NCBI GenBank assembly: GCA_009760855.2
Contig: WPIO01000206.1
Location: forward strand, 180,001-244,000
Source of the DNA: Cristatella mucedo
Taxonomy: Eukaryota; Bryozoa; Phylactolaemata; Cristatellidae
DNA: 64,000 nt
Direction: 5' to 3'
The stretch's first letter is position 1; each line of letters starts with the position of its first letter. Positions 14,401 through 28,500 of the stretch are shown here, one piece after another. The translations under genes were made by a program, and so were the position numbers. The notes beneath the pieces were generated by a model. It was not told where the DNA came from. It made no database searches and worked only from the letters and a program-made list of their open reading frames with translations.

Positions 14401-16510
14401 CCACAGTACTGTGCCTGCAGCATCCACCATTCCTCTACCAAATACCGCCATGCTAGAGCTTGCCGATGTACTTGCAGCAGTAGCTCGAATCCGCTCTGCT
14501 GCCTGCTTCTGCTGTTTCGCAGTCGCTACGGAGTTTTGCACTCCTGCTGCTGCTGTGGGATCGGTCAGTGCTGAGCCTGGCTCGGTACCGACTGAGGCTG
14601 CCGGGCCGTGACTCCATTGGCTGACCCTATTGCAGGGCAAAGGTGGCGATGGAATGCCAGGTGATCCAGGGCCTCAAGGTCCTGATGGCCCTCAAGGTCA
14701 GCCTGGCAACGATGGCTTTGCTGGCCAGCCCGGAACGCGTGGACCACGAGGAGAGCCGGGTCAGCCAGGTGTCTCCGGCCTTCCGGGACAGCATGGCCGT
14801 GACGGACCGAAGGGCGAGAAGGGAAAGAGCGGGTTTCCTGGTATGCTCAGAATGCTCAGAGCATGGCCAAAGCTTGCTTGTTCTGTGCTCGGTCTATTGC
14901 CAGAACATCGTCGATGTGGGTCGCGAGTCCCTGGTGCAAAGGAATACCTGCACCCACTAAGCTGCAGGTTCTACGAGGCCGAGAGCTGGCCGTTCATCAC
15001 GTCGGATGTCTGAATGCTTTGAGTCAAGCTATTTCGGGGCTACATCGTTAATGCACATGCATGGAAGCTGCTCTCCTCCCCCTGCCCCCCCCCAGGAAGC
15101 CAGCAAGGGGACGGGGCTTCCCAATGTTATCACAAGTCAGCCTGTAGCTTGTCTCACAATTCTTTCAAAGGACTGCTTGCTACCACTGTCTCAGCACGTG
15201 CATCGAATGATAAATATCATCTGTTCACTCTCAAAAGCCACCCACCTTCGAGGTAAAGAAAGAGGGCACTTGAAAAGGCTCGTCTCAGCCATACTCAGTT
15301 TATAGATCCTAGTTGCTTTTGTACTGAAAAGTATTGACCTGGATTGAGAAATTAAAAAGGGCTTATTTGTTTGTATGGAAACAGGGCTGGGCTGAGAAAG
15401 TGCAAAGCTGGGCCAAAAGTTAAACTTCTTCAACTGCTAAGTTAAACTCTCAAGACTACGATATTTAAAGCCTTTTCAAATTTAGCCTAATCAGTTTTCC
15501 ATATGTCGCAAACAGAAGACGGGTTATGAATCTGAGTCCTTCTGTGGGCGATTATTTGTTGCCCCCTGCGAAATTATTGTTGACAGCTAGTAAGGTTCTT
15601 CTGCCGATATGACGCTGTTAAGTCAGTTAACCTTTATTTTAAATAATCTGAGTCCCAGCCTCTTGAATTGTGTTGGGGCTCAGGTTCAAGATAAGATTGT
15701 GCACTAGCACACAGTAAGCTGGCACACAGCGCTTGCTGTGTTGCTCGCATTTTCGCAGAAGCTGCAAGAGCGGCACAGCGAGCAGACTCGTGAGCTTGAC
15801 TATTCTTGCTGCAACGATCGTGGTGCTCTGTGTCAGTTGCAGCTGCTGTCCTTGCAGTGCAATCACATTCGAGTTCATGTTCGAATTCAAGATGTTTGGC
15901 AACTTTTCCTTCAACAGGACTTGAGAGCCTGAAGTGCTATGCTCAGACCAGATGCTCTGACTAGAGCTCTAGCGATCGAAGCTGCTGGCGCTGCTGCCAG
16001 TTGTGCCTAGCTTGGCCGACTTGCCATGAATGTGCTTTATGCTGTCTTCAAGGGCAATCTAGGCAACCTAGCCTGTGATGTCTGCACTGCCAAGGTTATC
16101 TGTGATCACTACTGGGCGTGGTCAGTTTTGACCTTGTACAGCAAGTTCTTTGTGCATCGAGACTGAGGATTTTTGATGCTGCTTCGTCGGCCTTACTGGG
16201 GTGGGGGTATCGTTGGCCCATAACTGTGCACCACCCGCTGCGCCACACCCTACTTGCTGAAGTTCCGGGGATACCCTTGGGGTTTGTGGGCGATGCAATT
16301 GCACTGTCTCTGCAACATAATTGAAATGTGGCTTGCAGGCTCGTGCAAGCATGCAAGCATGCTCAATATGATAGACTAGTTTAGAGCTTGATAGCGATCA
16401 TTGGAAGTCGGGACGATTGTGTGGCAGCCATAGACTTTGGTTGGACATATTCCCAGGTCGAATAACTCCAACGAAGGTCTGCTGGAGTTCTGAGCAAATT
16501 TCTGACTATC

Positions 16511-16543
<33 letters not shown>

Positions 16544-19500
16544 TCTCTGTGTCTCTCTCTTTCTCTGTCTCTGTCTCTCTCTCTCTGTCTCTCTCTGTCT
16601 CTGTCTCTGTCTCTGTCTGTCTGTCTGTCTCTCTCCCTCTCTCTCTGTCTCTATCTCTCTCTCTCTCTGTCTCTGTCTTTACTTTCCCCAGTCTCTCTAA
16701 TTATTTCTCTTTTTCCCTGCCTTGCTCCCTCCTTTTTTCTGTCTCTCACCCCCACTAACTCTTTGACTTGTTCCTCTCTTTGTCAGGCTCTCTCTACTTT
16801 CAGGCTAGACAAGAACCATCGTGTGTCACCCGCTCTATAGTTAAACGTGCCCGTCTCGATTTAGTAACTGGGTCGATAGATAGATAGAAAAGAGTTTGCA
16901 TTATCATGACCCACACATCCCTCTGATGGCATTCGCACCTACCTTAGCAAGGTTAAGGGGCTGCACACCTACACTCAGTGGATTACATGGTACACTCCAG
17001 GGTGCATATGCTTGCAGCTGCATGACGTATGCGCCCTTCACTTACAGGACTTGACGGCCTGGACGGACAGATTGGTGCCAATGGAGTGAAAGGAAGCAAA
17101 GGTGAGCTGGGCCAGAAAGGAGAACCGGGCATCGCCATCCCTGGCCTGAATGGACTCGACGGTACACCTGGCGTGCCGGGGCCTGATGGACTCGCTGTAA
17201 GTATCTGCTGCTTTGCCGCATGAGATGCATGCTACCCGAACCTTCCTTCTACTGAATGCCGGCCGATGCATGTGAACACTTGGCAAGCTTATCCGTCCAG
17301 GGACCGGGCATCTTTGGCCTAGATCATTAGACCTCAGCAAAAGGCGTTCATTGGGCTGCCACTGACTTCTTCTCAGCTGCTGATAAAGGCTCAGGCTTCT
17401 AATGTGAAGATGTACACTCATATAAAGGCCATAAAGACAGTGGGAGAAAGCCTCTCGTCTCACTAACCCCGTATGGTTTTTCTTGGAAGATTTGCAATCG
17501 TATCTGCCTACTTAGCCTACTTAGGATTGCCTAAGTATAGCATATCGTCCAGTACCTAAAGCCATGCCCAAATCTCATGTCAAGCGCACGTGTATGCTCA
17601 CATTGGCAAACGTTCACATTCGCGTTTATGCCATCGTTGAGTGCACAAGGATCTGGAGAAAGTACCTGATTATATGGCTTACTTTACCCGTTGTGAATAT
17701 CATGCTGTTGGTCTGCCTTGAGTAACGACTGGATAAGAAAGGGCAATGGACTGAGTCCACAATGAATGCTGCCCAAAGATGCACGTGTTGGTACTTCAGT
17801 AGTTTGCAGACTATCATGAATATGAAACTATATCTTCATCATATTTGTAGGGCGACACGGGTGACGTTGGGCCTGATGGACCGCCGGGTGACGGTCCGGA
17901 GTCACTAGCCGGACCGGCAGGGGCCAAGGGAGCAATGGGTGACAAAGGAGATAAAGGTCAGGATGGGCAGAGAGGACCCATAGGACCAGACGGAGAGAAA
18001 GGTATGAATTTTTCTGCTATGCTTTTGTTTTCATCTACTTAAATGTCCCTATGGTCTGAGATCCTTTTTCCTAAAGGTCTTTCACACCTTAGTGCATGCT
18101 GTTTTAGTGATACGTTGCATACTAAAGGTCAAGCACTAGCAGGTCCCAACATTTTTATCGAGGAAGACTCGACGAAATAGTCACTTTCGGGTATGCAGGC
18201 GGAGACTGTTGGCTGGCCAGAGCAGTAGCCAACGTCGTTTGAGGTCATCTGTTTAACTTTCGAATCATACTACAATTGAGCCAAGGCCAGTGTGGCGCTA
18301 CAGGATCATACTACAAGACTTACCGTTACCTCTTTGCTGCTCAGCACTTTAGTACTCCCGGTGGGTTGGCAGCAATTTGTATAAATTCAATATTCGTCAC
18401 ACCAATGTTGGCAGTTTTTATTGGCTTTAGCCCTAATGCGTATTTGGCTGCTTTTTGTTTTAGTTTGGTTCTGGAAAATTTAATTAAATTATGTCCCCAT
18501 GGTGGTAAAGCACTAAATGTCAGTTTCCTGTTGACCGAGGGATGCCCTGTTTCTGAAGTTTGTCAGCAAACATATAAATTGAGTGAATGAGAACCAGAGT
18601 TCTACGGTGGCAGGAATCTCTCTGTTGAAAGAAACCCTGTCAAAAATCTTGTACATACCGATGCCAACCAAGCAACTATCTAGATGGCATCACTGTCATT
18701 ACGAGGGACTGCATCACCGGCCCAGCTGTCTGGTAACACTCTTCTCTTCGTTGTCCAGTAGCTGCTCCCTGATTCTGGCTGAAAGGGCAGAGTAGAGTTT
18801 TGGCTAGGCTTTCAAACCAAAAACCATTGAACGTCAACACCTGTTAATGAATACGGTAGGATGGTTGATTACAAAAATAAAGGAATTCGACTGCATGTCT
18901 CCTTTGCTGAGGAAGCTGCGATAGTTTCCAGTTGATCAGCCGATACTCGGAGAAGAGTTCTTACTCTGACCCGTGGGGCCCCCATGGCGACTGTGCATGC
19001 TCCTCCTATGGGCAGTCATGCTGAGCTGCCTTCTGTGGCCCATTAGCAGCTGTTTTGGACTCTGTTCAAGAGACTCAGTGGGGCTCTGGTACATCGCAAG
19101 TCTTCCGACTCCCTGCCAGCTTGCCATAGCCGCTGCAGCCGCCACATTTCCAATCGTTTGCAGGTGACCGCGGTGGTCAGTGCAGACTGTGCGAAGGTGG
19201 CCAGAAAGGCGAGCCCGGACAGTACGGAGCAGAAGGCATGGCCGGCACGAAGGGCGAGCCAGGCTTACCTGGGCCTGTTGGCTGGGGGGGCGAGCCCGGA
19301 GATGACGGGCCGCCGGGCTTCAGCGGCCTCACCGGACTTCCCGTGAGGCCTGGCAAAAGCTCAAGTCACACCTTCAGCCTTTTGCTGCCTCTCTCGGCTA
19401 CAGCTAATCTCAGACATTGCCACTAGCGTTTTTTTGTTGTCTTTTTTGGTTGAAGGGCGCACCCGGATTTAATGGCACAGTTGGCACGAAGGGTCAGAAA

Positions 19501-22500
19501 GGTGAGCCCACCCTCTCCATCTCGTTGCCTGGTCCTGTCGGAATGAAAGGAGAGAGGGGACCGGAAGGACGAGACGGAAATCATGGCGTTGACGGCAGGA
19601 AAGGTTCGACTGGCCCGAGCGGCATAGCTGGACCACCTGGTTTCAAAGGAGAGCAGGTAACTGTAAAGCCTCACGCATCTCGAGGGCAAAAGTGGTTCTT
19701 TTAGAGGTGGCACCCGGAAGCCTACCTCTAGGCATGGCACCGGAAGTGCGCTTCCCTTGCAGCAGCAGAAACCGGTGGCTGTGTCCAAGCAAGAGGAGGC
19801 TCGCTGTGCATGCTCAGCAAAGACCCGCATCTCGGGATGTGAACTGCCAGCCGCTTGCTTGCCCGCTCATGCCATTACCACCAGCAGTCCGTGCGTAACT
19901 CTTTGATCCTTGCAAGCCGGAGGCCGGCTCCTCCTGGCAAAGTGACCTCCTCCTCAGCGTGGCACAGCATGCTTTCAAGCAGCTCATATCTCGGCTCGCG
20001 CAGGGAGCTCCAGGAACTCCGGGACGACGTGGCGATCCGGGCATCCCTGGCGTGGCCGGCACCGCCGGTATTAAAGGCGAGCCCGGTCTGGCGACTGCGG
20101 GCACCAAAGGGCAGAGGGGTGAAATCGGCTTGCCGGGTTTGCCCGGGCCGGAGGGCCCACGCGGCCCACAGGGACAGCCCGGCGCCGAGCCGCGATACGA
20201 TTTTGGTGACAAGGGTGCCAAAGGACAGCCAGGCACGAAAGGCCGGCCGGGCCCACAAGGCGCCACCGGGCTGGACGGAGACCAGGGTACCGAGGCCAGG
20301 CGATGAGAAGGCGCTGCTGCTGGCTGCTGGCTGCACGGGTGGGGGGCAGTGCTGCAGTTATGCCGCAGACTGCGATTGGTGCGTGAACTGCCTCTCCCTC
20401 GGGCTGTGCTGCCGTCTCCTTGCCTCGCTGTCGGTCGGAGAGTTTGAGTCTAGCCTCTGCTCAATCCTTTGCAGGCGACAACGGATTGGAAGGCGACATC
20501 GGGCTGAAGGGCTTCGAAGGTGTCCGAGGCGATGACGGGCAGCCTGGGAGCGATGGCATGCCGGGCCTAAGGGGCTTCACAGGGGCGAGGGGCGAACGCG
20601 GTCCCAAGGGTGATGGCGGTCTCAAAGGAGACAGTGGCACTCGAGGCCTGAAGGGTGAGAGGGGTGCCAAAGGTATGCTATTAGCAGCAGCGGCTGCCTG
20701 TGCGGCAGGCTGGCACATTAGTTCATTCATATATATAATTCATTTATATAGCGCTCCAAGAGAACTTAATCTCAATTCAGGCGCTTCACATATGCCTTAG
20801 GGCTTGAGCCCGCAAAGTCAGCCAAACCTTGGTCGGGGCAAGCACTTTAACAGGAAACTGTATGCTACCTAGCTAGCATGTCTCAGTGTGCCTCATCAAT
20901 CTGTCAAATACCTCCCGCCAGCTGCCATATGCACGTGTGAGCATTCCTTTTGTTTCTTTCTTTTTGCTTCTTCCAGTGCAGCTGCACACACTGTGCGTTA
21001 CCAAGCACGTCTCTGTCGGCTCCCTGTCTAGCTCGGCTCGCTCCTTGGCATCCAGTACTCTGCAGCTGCAATCTCCTTGCAGGCGAGAAAGGTCTCATCG
21101 GATTTATTGGATCACCAAAAGATGGCGATAAAGGTGCCAAAGGGCAGCCAGGAGATGCTGGCTTCCCAGGACCCATCGGTCCCGAAGGTAGCAGCCTTAA
21201 TGCTGAGCATTGCTGCAGCAGTGCCAGCGAGCAGCGACTTTGCCCATTCACTAAAGAGGCTGCCGAAAGCTGTCAAGAGCTCTCGTCCGACACTCATTCG
21301 TGCAGCTGTCATTGCTGCTGCCTCACCAGCTGCCAATGTTTTGGCACCACTCCGGCTTGGAGGGCTTGTGTGCCCAGCGTTGCAGCAGACGCTTTTGCTG
21401 CTGCTGCCGTGCTGCATGTGCTGCTTATTTCCCATTTCGGCATGCAGGCCCGGCCGGCGAGCAGGGACGCAGGGGTGAAGTCGGCGATGCCGGTGACCGT
21501 GGCCTCTCAGGACTGGTCGGGCTGACCGGCACGCAAGGACTGGATGGACCCAAGGGTGCCAAAGGAACCCCGGGCTTGCTAGGCCGCCCAGGCGATGCTG
21601 GCCTGCCAGGTGTACAGGGCAGGAACGGCTTGCCCGGAAACGCCGGGCTTCCAGGTGACCAGGGACTTCCTGGAGACACAGGCATGCCGGGTAGGCATGG
21701 CCCTAATGGCGTTCCCGGAAAGCCCGGGCAGGATGGAGCCCCGGGAAAGGCCGGCCTCAGCATCGACGGCATGAAAGGTGAGCCGAATGACTGATTGACT
21801 GACTTCCCGGAGGGGAGGGGCTTCATCGTCCTAAACCGAGTGCTCGGTGAGAATACCCTCTTTCTTCGCAGGCTCTGGCTGGCTGGTCTTATTGGTGCTA
21901 GCAGACTCGGCGGAGCTAACCCGAGAGGGTATTGAGAGTCATGCTCTGATTCCGGATCGTTCCTGTGCGCTCCTAATGGTTCTATTGTTTCCTGACAGTC
22001 ATCCAGTGTAGTGTGTCCACCAAACCCAGGCCGACTAAGCCTCGGCCAATCTTGAACTTGCACAATGGGCTGCCCTGTCTCTATCTGACCGTTTACCTGT
22101 CGATGTTCTGCCTCGAGTCACTGGCCCCAGCAGTAGCAGCACGCATTTCACCTGCTCCAGGTGAGAAGGGCAATTCTGGAGCATCCGGCGACCCTGGCTT
22201 ACCTGGTCTCGATGGTGAGCCAGGCACAATCGGAGAGAGAGGCACGAAGGGCCAGCGAGGGCAGTCGGGCGCTGATGGCGACACCGGCTCTCAGGGACCG
22301 GCTGGTAAGCTCCAATTGTGCCCAGGCTGCCATTAGACCGGTGCTGCAGCTGCTTGTCTCCTATATCTTGTCAGCCCCACTGCATGGGTGGCAGGTGAAG
22401 CAGAGGCCAGCAGAGGAGGCGCGTAGCAATAGTCTCTTCTCAACTCGTCGTAGGTGACCGAGGTGACAGTGGCCTGGATGGAGTCGTTGGTGCAAAGGGT

Positions 22501-25500
22501 GACCCCGGCATTCCCGGTGACGCAGGTGCACCCGGTCTTGTCGGCACTCGAGGGCTTCCGGGCTCTGACGGTCGGAAAGGCAGCCGAGGCGTTCCTGGCA
22601 CACTGGGCAGCAAAGGTGAACAAGGGCCACCTGGTATTGGAGTGGACGGTCTGAAAGGCATGCCGGGCGAGCCTGGCCTGGCAGGTATACCTGGGTTCAA
22701 AGGTAACCCAGGGTTAAGTGGTCTGACCGGTCTGCAAGGGCCTGCAGGGTCCAAGGGCAGCAAGGTATGCCTGCTCATTGCTGCTCCCGCTATTTGCTGC
22801 TCCTGCTACGGTGCACTTCACTTTGGTCTGGTGACAGTGCCAGCGCATCGCGCGACCGTGTGAAGGTAATTGTCACAGCTGCCAGTGTCTGGCGATGCAG
22901 GGCTTAAAGGGCTCCCTCGGATTCGACGGATCTCAGGGACGCCGAGGAGACAAGGGTGTCGATGGTCAGCCCGGCGATGTGGGTCCACCCGGTGGAACAG
23001 GCGACGATGGCTTAGAGGGACCTAAAGGTTCACGCGGACCCGCCGGCGACCCTGGCCTCATCGGATTGTCGGGTTTGGACGGTGCTCCCGGAGAGAAGGG
23101 CGACTCCGGACCAGCAGGGTCTAGAGGAAGCCAGGGTCCGCCTGGTTGGTAGCTGAGCTTCGGAATGCAGGCACCTCAAGCTGAAGCTCTCGACGAGTTG
23201 GTCTTGAGGCTCTAGCCGCCAAGACTGCATCTTCTTGTAGGACTCGTCGGAATTCGAGGGGACGCCGGCGAAGCGGGAGCGCCTGGTCCCAAAGGATCGA
23301 CTGGCGAGCGAGGCCCCAAAGGGTCCAAAGGCCTCCTCGGGCCCGCCGGACAACCTGGCGACCCAGGCTTGCCAGGAATGCCTGGATTAGCCGGAGAGGA
23401 GGGAGAACGAGGCTTCCGAGGTAGGCATTCACGACGTCTGGCATGAGCTTCGGATGAGTGTGGTGCACTAGCTGAGGGGGGCAACAGGGCTGTCCACTTC
23501 TGCTGAGGCTGCCGAAAATGATGGCTATTCTACAGGCTCTTAACCAATATGAATGCATTTTTTAAATGGCTCTCAGAGAACTTAGTGACTTCTAGGCACT
23601 TTAAATTCGGCACAAAAGGAAGCACGATCGAATGGTTAGTGGCAGCATGCTCAATAAATAGCAGGGATAACATGATTAGGATTTACCTGTGCAGGGTCGG
23701 CATGCTAGTTCGTTTAGCTGCAGCTTGTGCATTATCAGCAGGCCTAAGCAGATAAAGGACGAATCACAGGAATTCACTAAATGCTGTGATAAATAGATTC
23801 ATTTTTAGTTTCTTTTTATATGTGGACTATTCAGGAGATGTCGTGACGCAGGTTGGATGTGAGTTCTAAGCTTTGGTAGCATAGGAACTAAAAGCACGGT
23901 CTCCAGAGGATTCGAGATTTGTACGAGGTATGGGCAAACAGTTATATTCCAAAAAGAGCGTGGTAGTATGCTTAGTCGTAAATCTGATAATTGTCGTAGA
24001 TCTGATAATTGGGGAGAATATCTGATAGCTGTCCTTGTAACCTAGCACAATCAAACTTCTTTCTAGGCTCGGCGAAATCTCTGAAAGCCTGATTCAAAAT
24101 ATGAGAATTGTTTATTCTTCTGTGTAGACGCAGTGCTATGCTTAATTCAGAAGTCCACTGACTGCTACTTGGATCATTTAACTAATTTAAAATATTGTTG
24201 CTAGTGTTTGGCTGAACACTTTATTTGCAGTAAAGTATTATAAACTTGGAGGATTTCCAAGCAGATGCTCTAGTAAACTATGTTATCATCCTTTCTTGTC
24301 GATGAAGATGCAGCTTTAACCTTTTTTGCATTAATTCAGTCCATGTGTCTATTCAAGCAGTCGGTTTTGATCTTTCAAGCCCTTGATTAGAGCCTGGCTT
24401 CAATGCACTGCAATTCCAATACTCCTAAACCTCCCGTGTTTTGGCAAAACCGCGAGTCATGTGGATGCCTGCCCAATGTAACGTAATGGTGCTGATGCAA
24501 TATATGTTTAGTTAACAACAAATGTAATGATCTACTACTATGTAAGAAGCCTAGCACATAGCTGTCATACTTCAAGTTTGCTCTACACCATATAAAAAGA
24601 CAAAAGCATTTATTCTTACATCCTAATGTCTGGCACAAGGTCACAAACATATCTACATGTGTACATATAGATGTGATGCCAGATTTAGTCCATTCGGTTG
24701 CTTTGCAGGGGTGTTTTTTCTGGAATAATAATCAGGGGTGCTTTTTTCGGAATAATAATCAGAGCCAGCATTTAATGCAAGAAATTTTAAGATTTTAGTA
24801 AACCAAACATTTGGACGTGATTGTGAGGAATGAGGCTTGCATTATTATGATATGAGTCAATGAACCTGCTTGTGAAGTACGTTCTTTATCAGAAAGTAAG
24901 TAAAGCATTTATCATCCGAACTTTCAGCTGGATATGTATTTTTTAGGTGACACTGGACGGAATGGACAACCTGGAAAACCAGGGCCTGCTATTATGGGTC
25001 AGAAAGGTGAGCCAGGGCCAAAAGGCTTCCCAGGCTCTCAGGGAGAGATGGGATTGGCCGGAGATGATGGAGTAGTTGGTGAACTCGGTGACAAGGGACT
25101 GCCTGGTGTGTCTACAGCAAGAGGTGCTCCGGGACAAAAGGGAGAACCTGGACCACGTGGTCCCATCGGCGATGCAGGTGTGTACATCACCTGTTCCTCG
25201 AAGCTTTTTTCAACCATGTGAATCGTAGTTCTTGCCAGTATCTATGCTGCAGTTGTGCAGGGCTCGAACATACAATCTCACTTAGGTTGCATGAGCTCCT
25301 TACACTAAAGCCAGGACCGAGGGGCAATAAACTTCATTTCGAGCCTATGTGAAATACATTTAGTTTTCTCAGTGCATTATTCAAATGCATTATGATTTAA
25401 CGCTGATCCGTGACTATCGATAATCGGCTGATATGCTTCCTATCCAGCCTCGATGAAATAAATTTAGTTTTCTCAGGGAATTATTATTATGTATCGTAAT

Positions 25501-28500
25501 GATGACGATGGTGACGATGATTGCTACTATGAAATGTTAGCTCGGCAGCTTTCTTGTGCAGCTGTCGCGGGATTTGTCATCTTGTTCTCTGAAGGTCTTG
25601 CTAAATGGAATTTGCTGCACTAGCTGCTGAACTAGTCTCTGTACTGTACGCCGGATCTCTGCTTAGGTTTCGACGGACTCAATGGCTATCCAGGCGAGCG
25701 TGGTGAAGCCGGTGAGAGAGGCCTCAGAGGCGTTCCCGGTGGCCCGGGCCTCCCAGGTGTGCCCGGCAACCCCGGATCTGACGGTGAGGCGGGCGAGCCA
25801 GGAGACTCCGGCGACCCCGGTGAGTCCGACGATCCGTGTCTCGGTCACAGCATATTGTCATTACTAATAGTGGTCTTAGCAGTATGCTGCATTGTCGCCA
25901 TGACTAGTAAGGATTGCCACAATGGACGCTGCTGGCTGCTCATTCTTTCATTCCGGCCTCCGATTGGCTTTCATAGGTGTTCCAGCACTGCTTTAAAATC
26001 CTGCTTCTGAGTCCACGACATTATCTGCCTTATTTTCTGTCAGGTTACTTCAAAGATCTTGAGCCCATGTGCTCAGTACTGTGTTCGTTTGTATTGGTAT
26101 TGGGATCATGTGCACTTATCTCCTAGGTCTGCCCTATTTCGAGCACTGCCTGCTACTTACTTGTCTCATTGCTCTTCTCCCTCTGACTTCTTGCAACGCA
26201 TCAATTTGGCTCACTCTTCTATTTTGCCGTTTGGCTAAGTAGAGATCCAGACGTTTTGGCTGTACGTGGCTTACCGAGTGGACCTAAAGCAGATACTTAG
26301 GCTCGAAGCTACAACCTGCCATTTGTCTCGCTTTCACCACAGGTGCAACCGGTCTTCCTGGATACGATGGCCTAGTGGGCCTACGAGGTGTCAAGGGTGA
26401 CCGAGGAGAGCAGGGCATGCCGGGACCTAGAGGGCTGTCTGGTCTTCCTGGACTTCCTGGCTTGCAAGGTCGGCCTGGTATGGTCGGCGAAAAAGGCAGC
26501 GCCAGGAATGAACCTGGCGAGAAGGGTGCACCCGGAGATCGCGGAGACAGGGGCTCGAAAGGTGCCATGGGACTGCCGGGTCCAATCGGAGAGCAAGGTC
26601 GCAAAGGTGAGACGTCACTGTGAGTGCCACCGTGTTGGCTAACCGGAGTGCAAGCTCTCCGTCGGCCATTTTCCTACTGATACAGGACAGAGCGGTTGCT
26701 GCCTTGTCAAGCATGAAAGACATGCTTTCGTCGAGCTCACTTCTCCACCTAGCGGTGGCTCTCTACTTACTCTGACCCTGACCCTGACTATTTGTTATCT
26801 GTCGTGGCAGGTGATGTGGGACTGGGAGGACTGATCGGCATGCGAGGACAGCCCGGCCCAGCTGGTCCCACCGGCGACACCGGCGATGCTGGCGAAGCCG
26901 GCGTTCCAGGCAGTGATGGCATTTCCGGATATCCGGGTATCAGGGGTGCAGTAGGACCGAAAGGTCGGCTGGGCTGGACGCAGCCGGCTGGCAATCTCTT
27001 TGTGAGGCACAGCCAGTCGACCGAGGTACCAAGCTGTCCGGCCGGCCTGACGGCACTCTGGACGGGCTACAGCTTCCTGCACATGGAGGGCAGTGAGTCA
27101 TCGCAGGCGCAGGACCTAGGTGAGCAAAGCGCCCATTACAGCCTCCTATTGATGCAGGCCGAGTCGTCGAGGCACTGCAGTGGCAGTGCCTCGACGGGTC
27201 TTGTTTCTTGGCAGCCTGTGTGCGTGTGCATGTGTTCGGCACAAACGATGGCTAGGTTACCGTAAAGTCGCATCTGGTCTCTCGAAAGATTACGTCAGAA
27301 GGGCACTGCATGGAATCCCTTCCCCTCATTCTACTTTAAAAGGCCGATCAATTGGGGTCCAGCCAGCAAAATCCGTGACTGCTCTCGGCAGGAGCTTCTT
27401 TTACTCTCAACAGGTCGAATCTTCACCAATCCGTGGTCCGCAGTGCATGTCGTAACTGTACGTTATCAGTAAATTACAAGATCTTGTTCACAGTATTGTC
27501 GAGACATTGAGCACATACCAGTGCTCAGTAGACATAAGAAGCCATCCGCCGGCAGTGCTCAAATGGGGTGCATGTACATGTAGACAGTTGGGTTGGACCT
27601 GCGAGTTAGGTTCTTGCAGTCCACAGCTCTGGTCGTGAGTTCGTGCTGAGGTCGTGGGTTAGTGTCGTTCTGCTGCATATCCTTGACCATGCTGCAAGCA
27701 GAGTGGTAGTCAAAAAAGCTCTTCTACCGAAACACTTATTAGGCTTTCTAGTCAGACGACCGTGACTTTTCCCTCTATGTTGTACTTTCTCTCATAAGCG
27801 TTTGGGATCCTTCGATTCTAGGTAGCAAGAATTGTTTAACTCCAACGCCGAAGGTGGTGCTCCCATGGAGGCTCCACTGGCTCTCACGCCTCTCACTAAA
27901 CAGCACATAAAGACTGTGTAGAGCCTCCAAAGGTTGCGCAGTGGCACCGAGACTTGCTCATGTTCGCCTCGTGTCTCGTGGGGAATGGTGCGAAAAGCCT
28001 ACCGTATGTATCGTGTTTAAGTGCTCGATCAATTAAAATACAGTAACTTATATAGAGTTCAATAGAAATTCATTAATATCACAGCAAATGCTTAAAAGTT
28101 AACAGGAGCTGTTATGGATGACCTTTCTGTGCAAACTTACTTGTTGTCCTCTGCACGAGCAGCTGCAGCAGGGCTGGAGCCTGTAGCAGAAGACCATGCA
28201 CGGCCCTATATGCGATATGCTTCTTACTACATTTTGCTTGTGATATGACCTTTTACCATTCAATGCCCAGACCGAGCCTTAGAGACAGGTATACAGACCA
28301 AGTCTTGTATATCCATTTCAAGCCTTAAGCCTTTTTTGAAACCTGAGAGTGAAGGCATAAATGCATAGTAATAATAATTATAATAATAATAACAACAATA
28401 ATAATGCGCTTGATAAAGCGCCCTCAGAGAACTCAATCTCTCTCCAGGCGCTTTACATTTGCAGCAAAGGGAAATGCAATTGAATGGTGAGTAATATCAT

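Noticed and set aside
18276-18590. 104-codon open frame in a collagen intron with hydrophobic stretches
   Set aside because: No recognisable domain, no splice sites and position inside a well-supported intron.
19814-23558. Long proline- and arginine-rich open frames antisense to the collagen exons
   Set aside because: A Gly-X-Y coding strand automatically opens antisense frames; the sense exons have matching splice sites and phases, the antisense ones do not.
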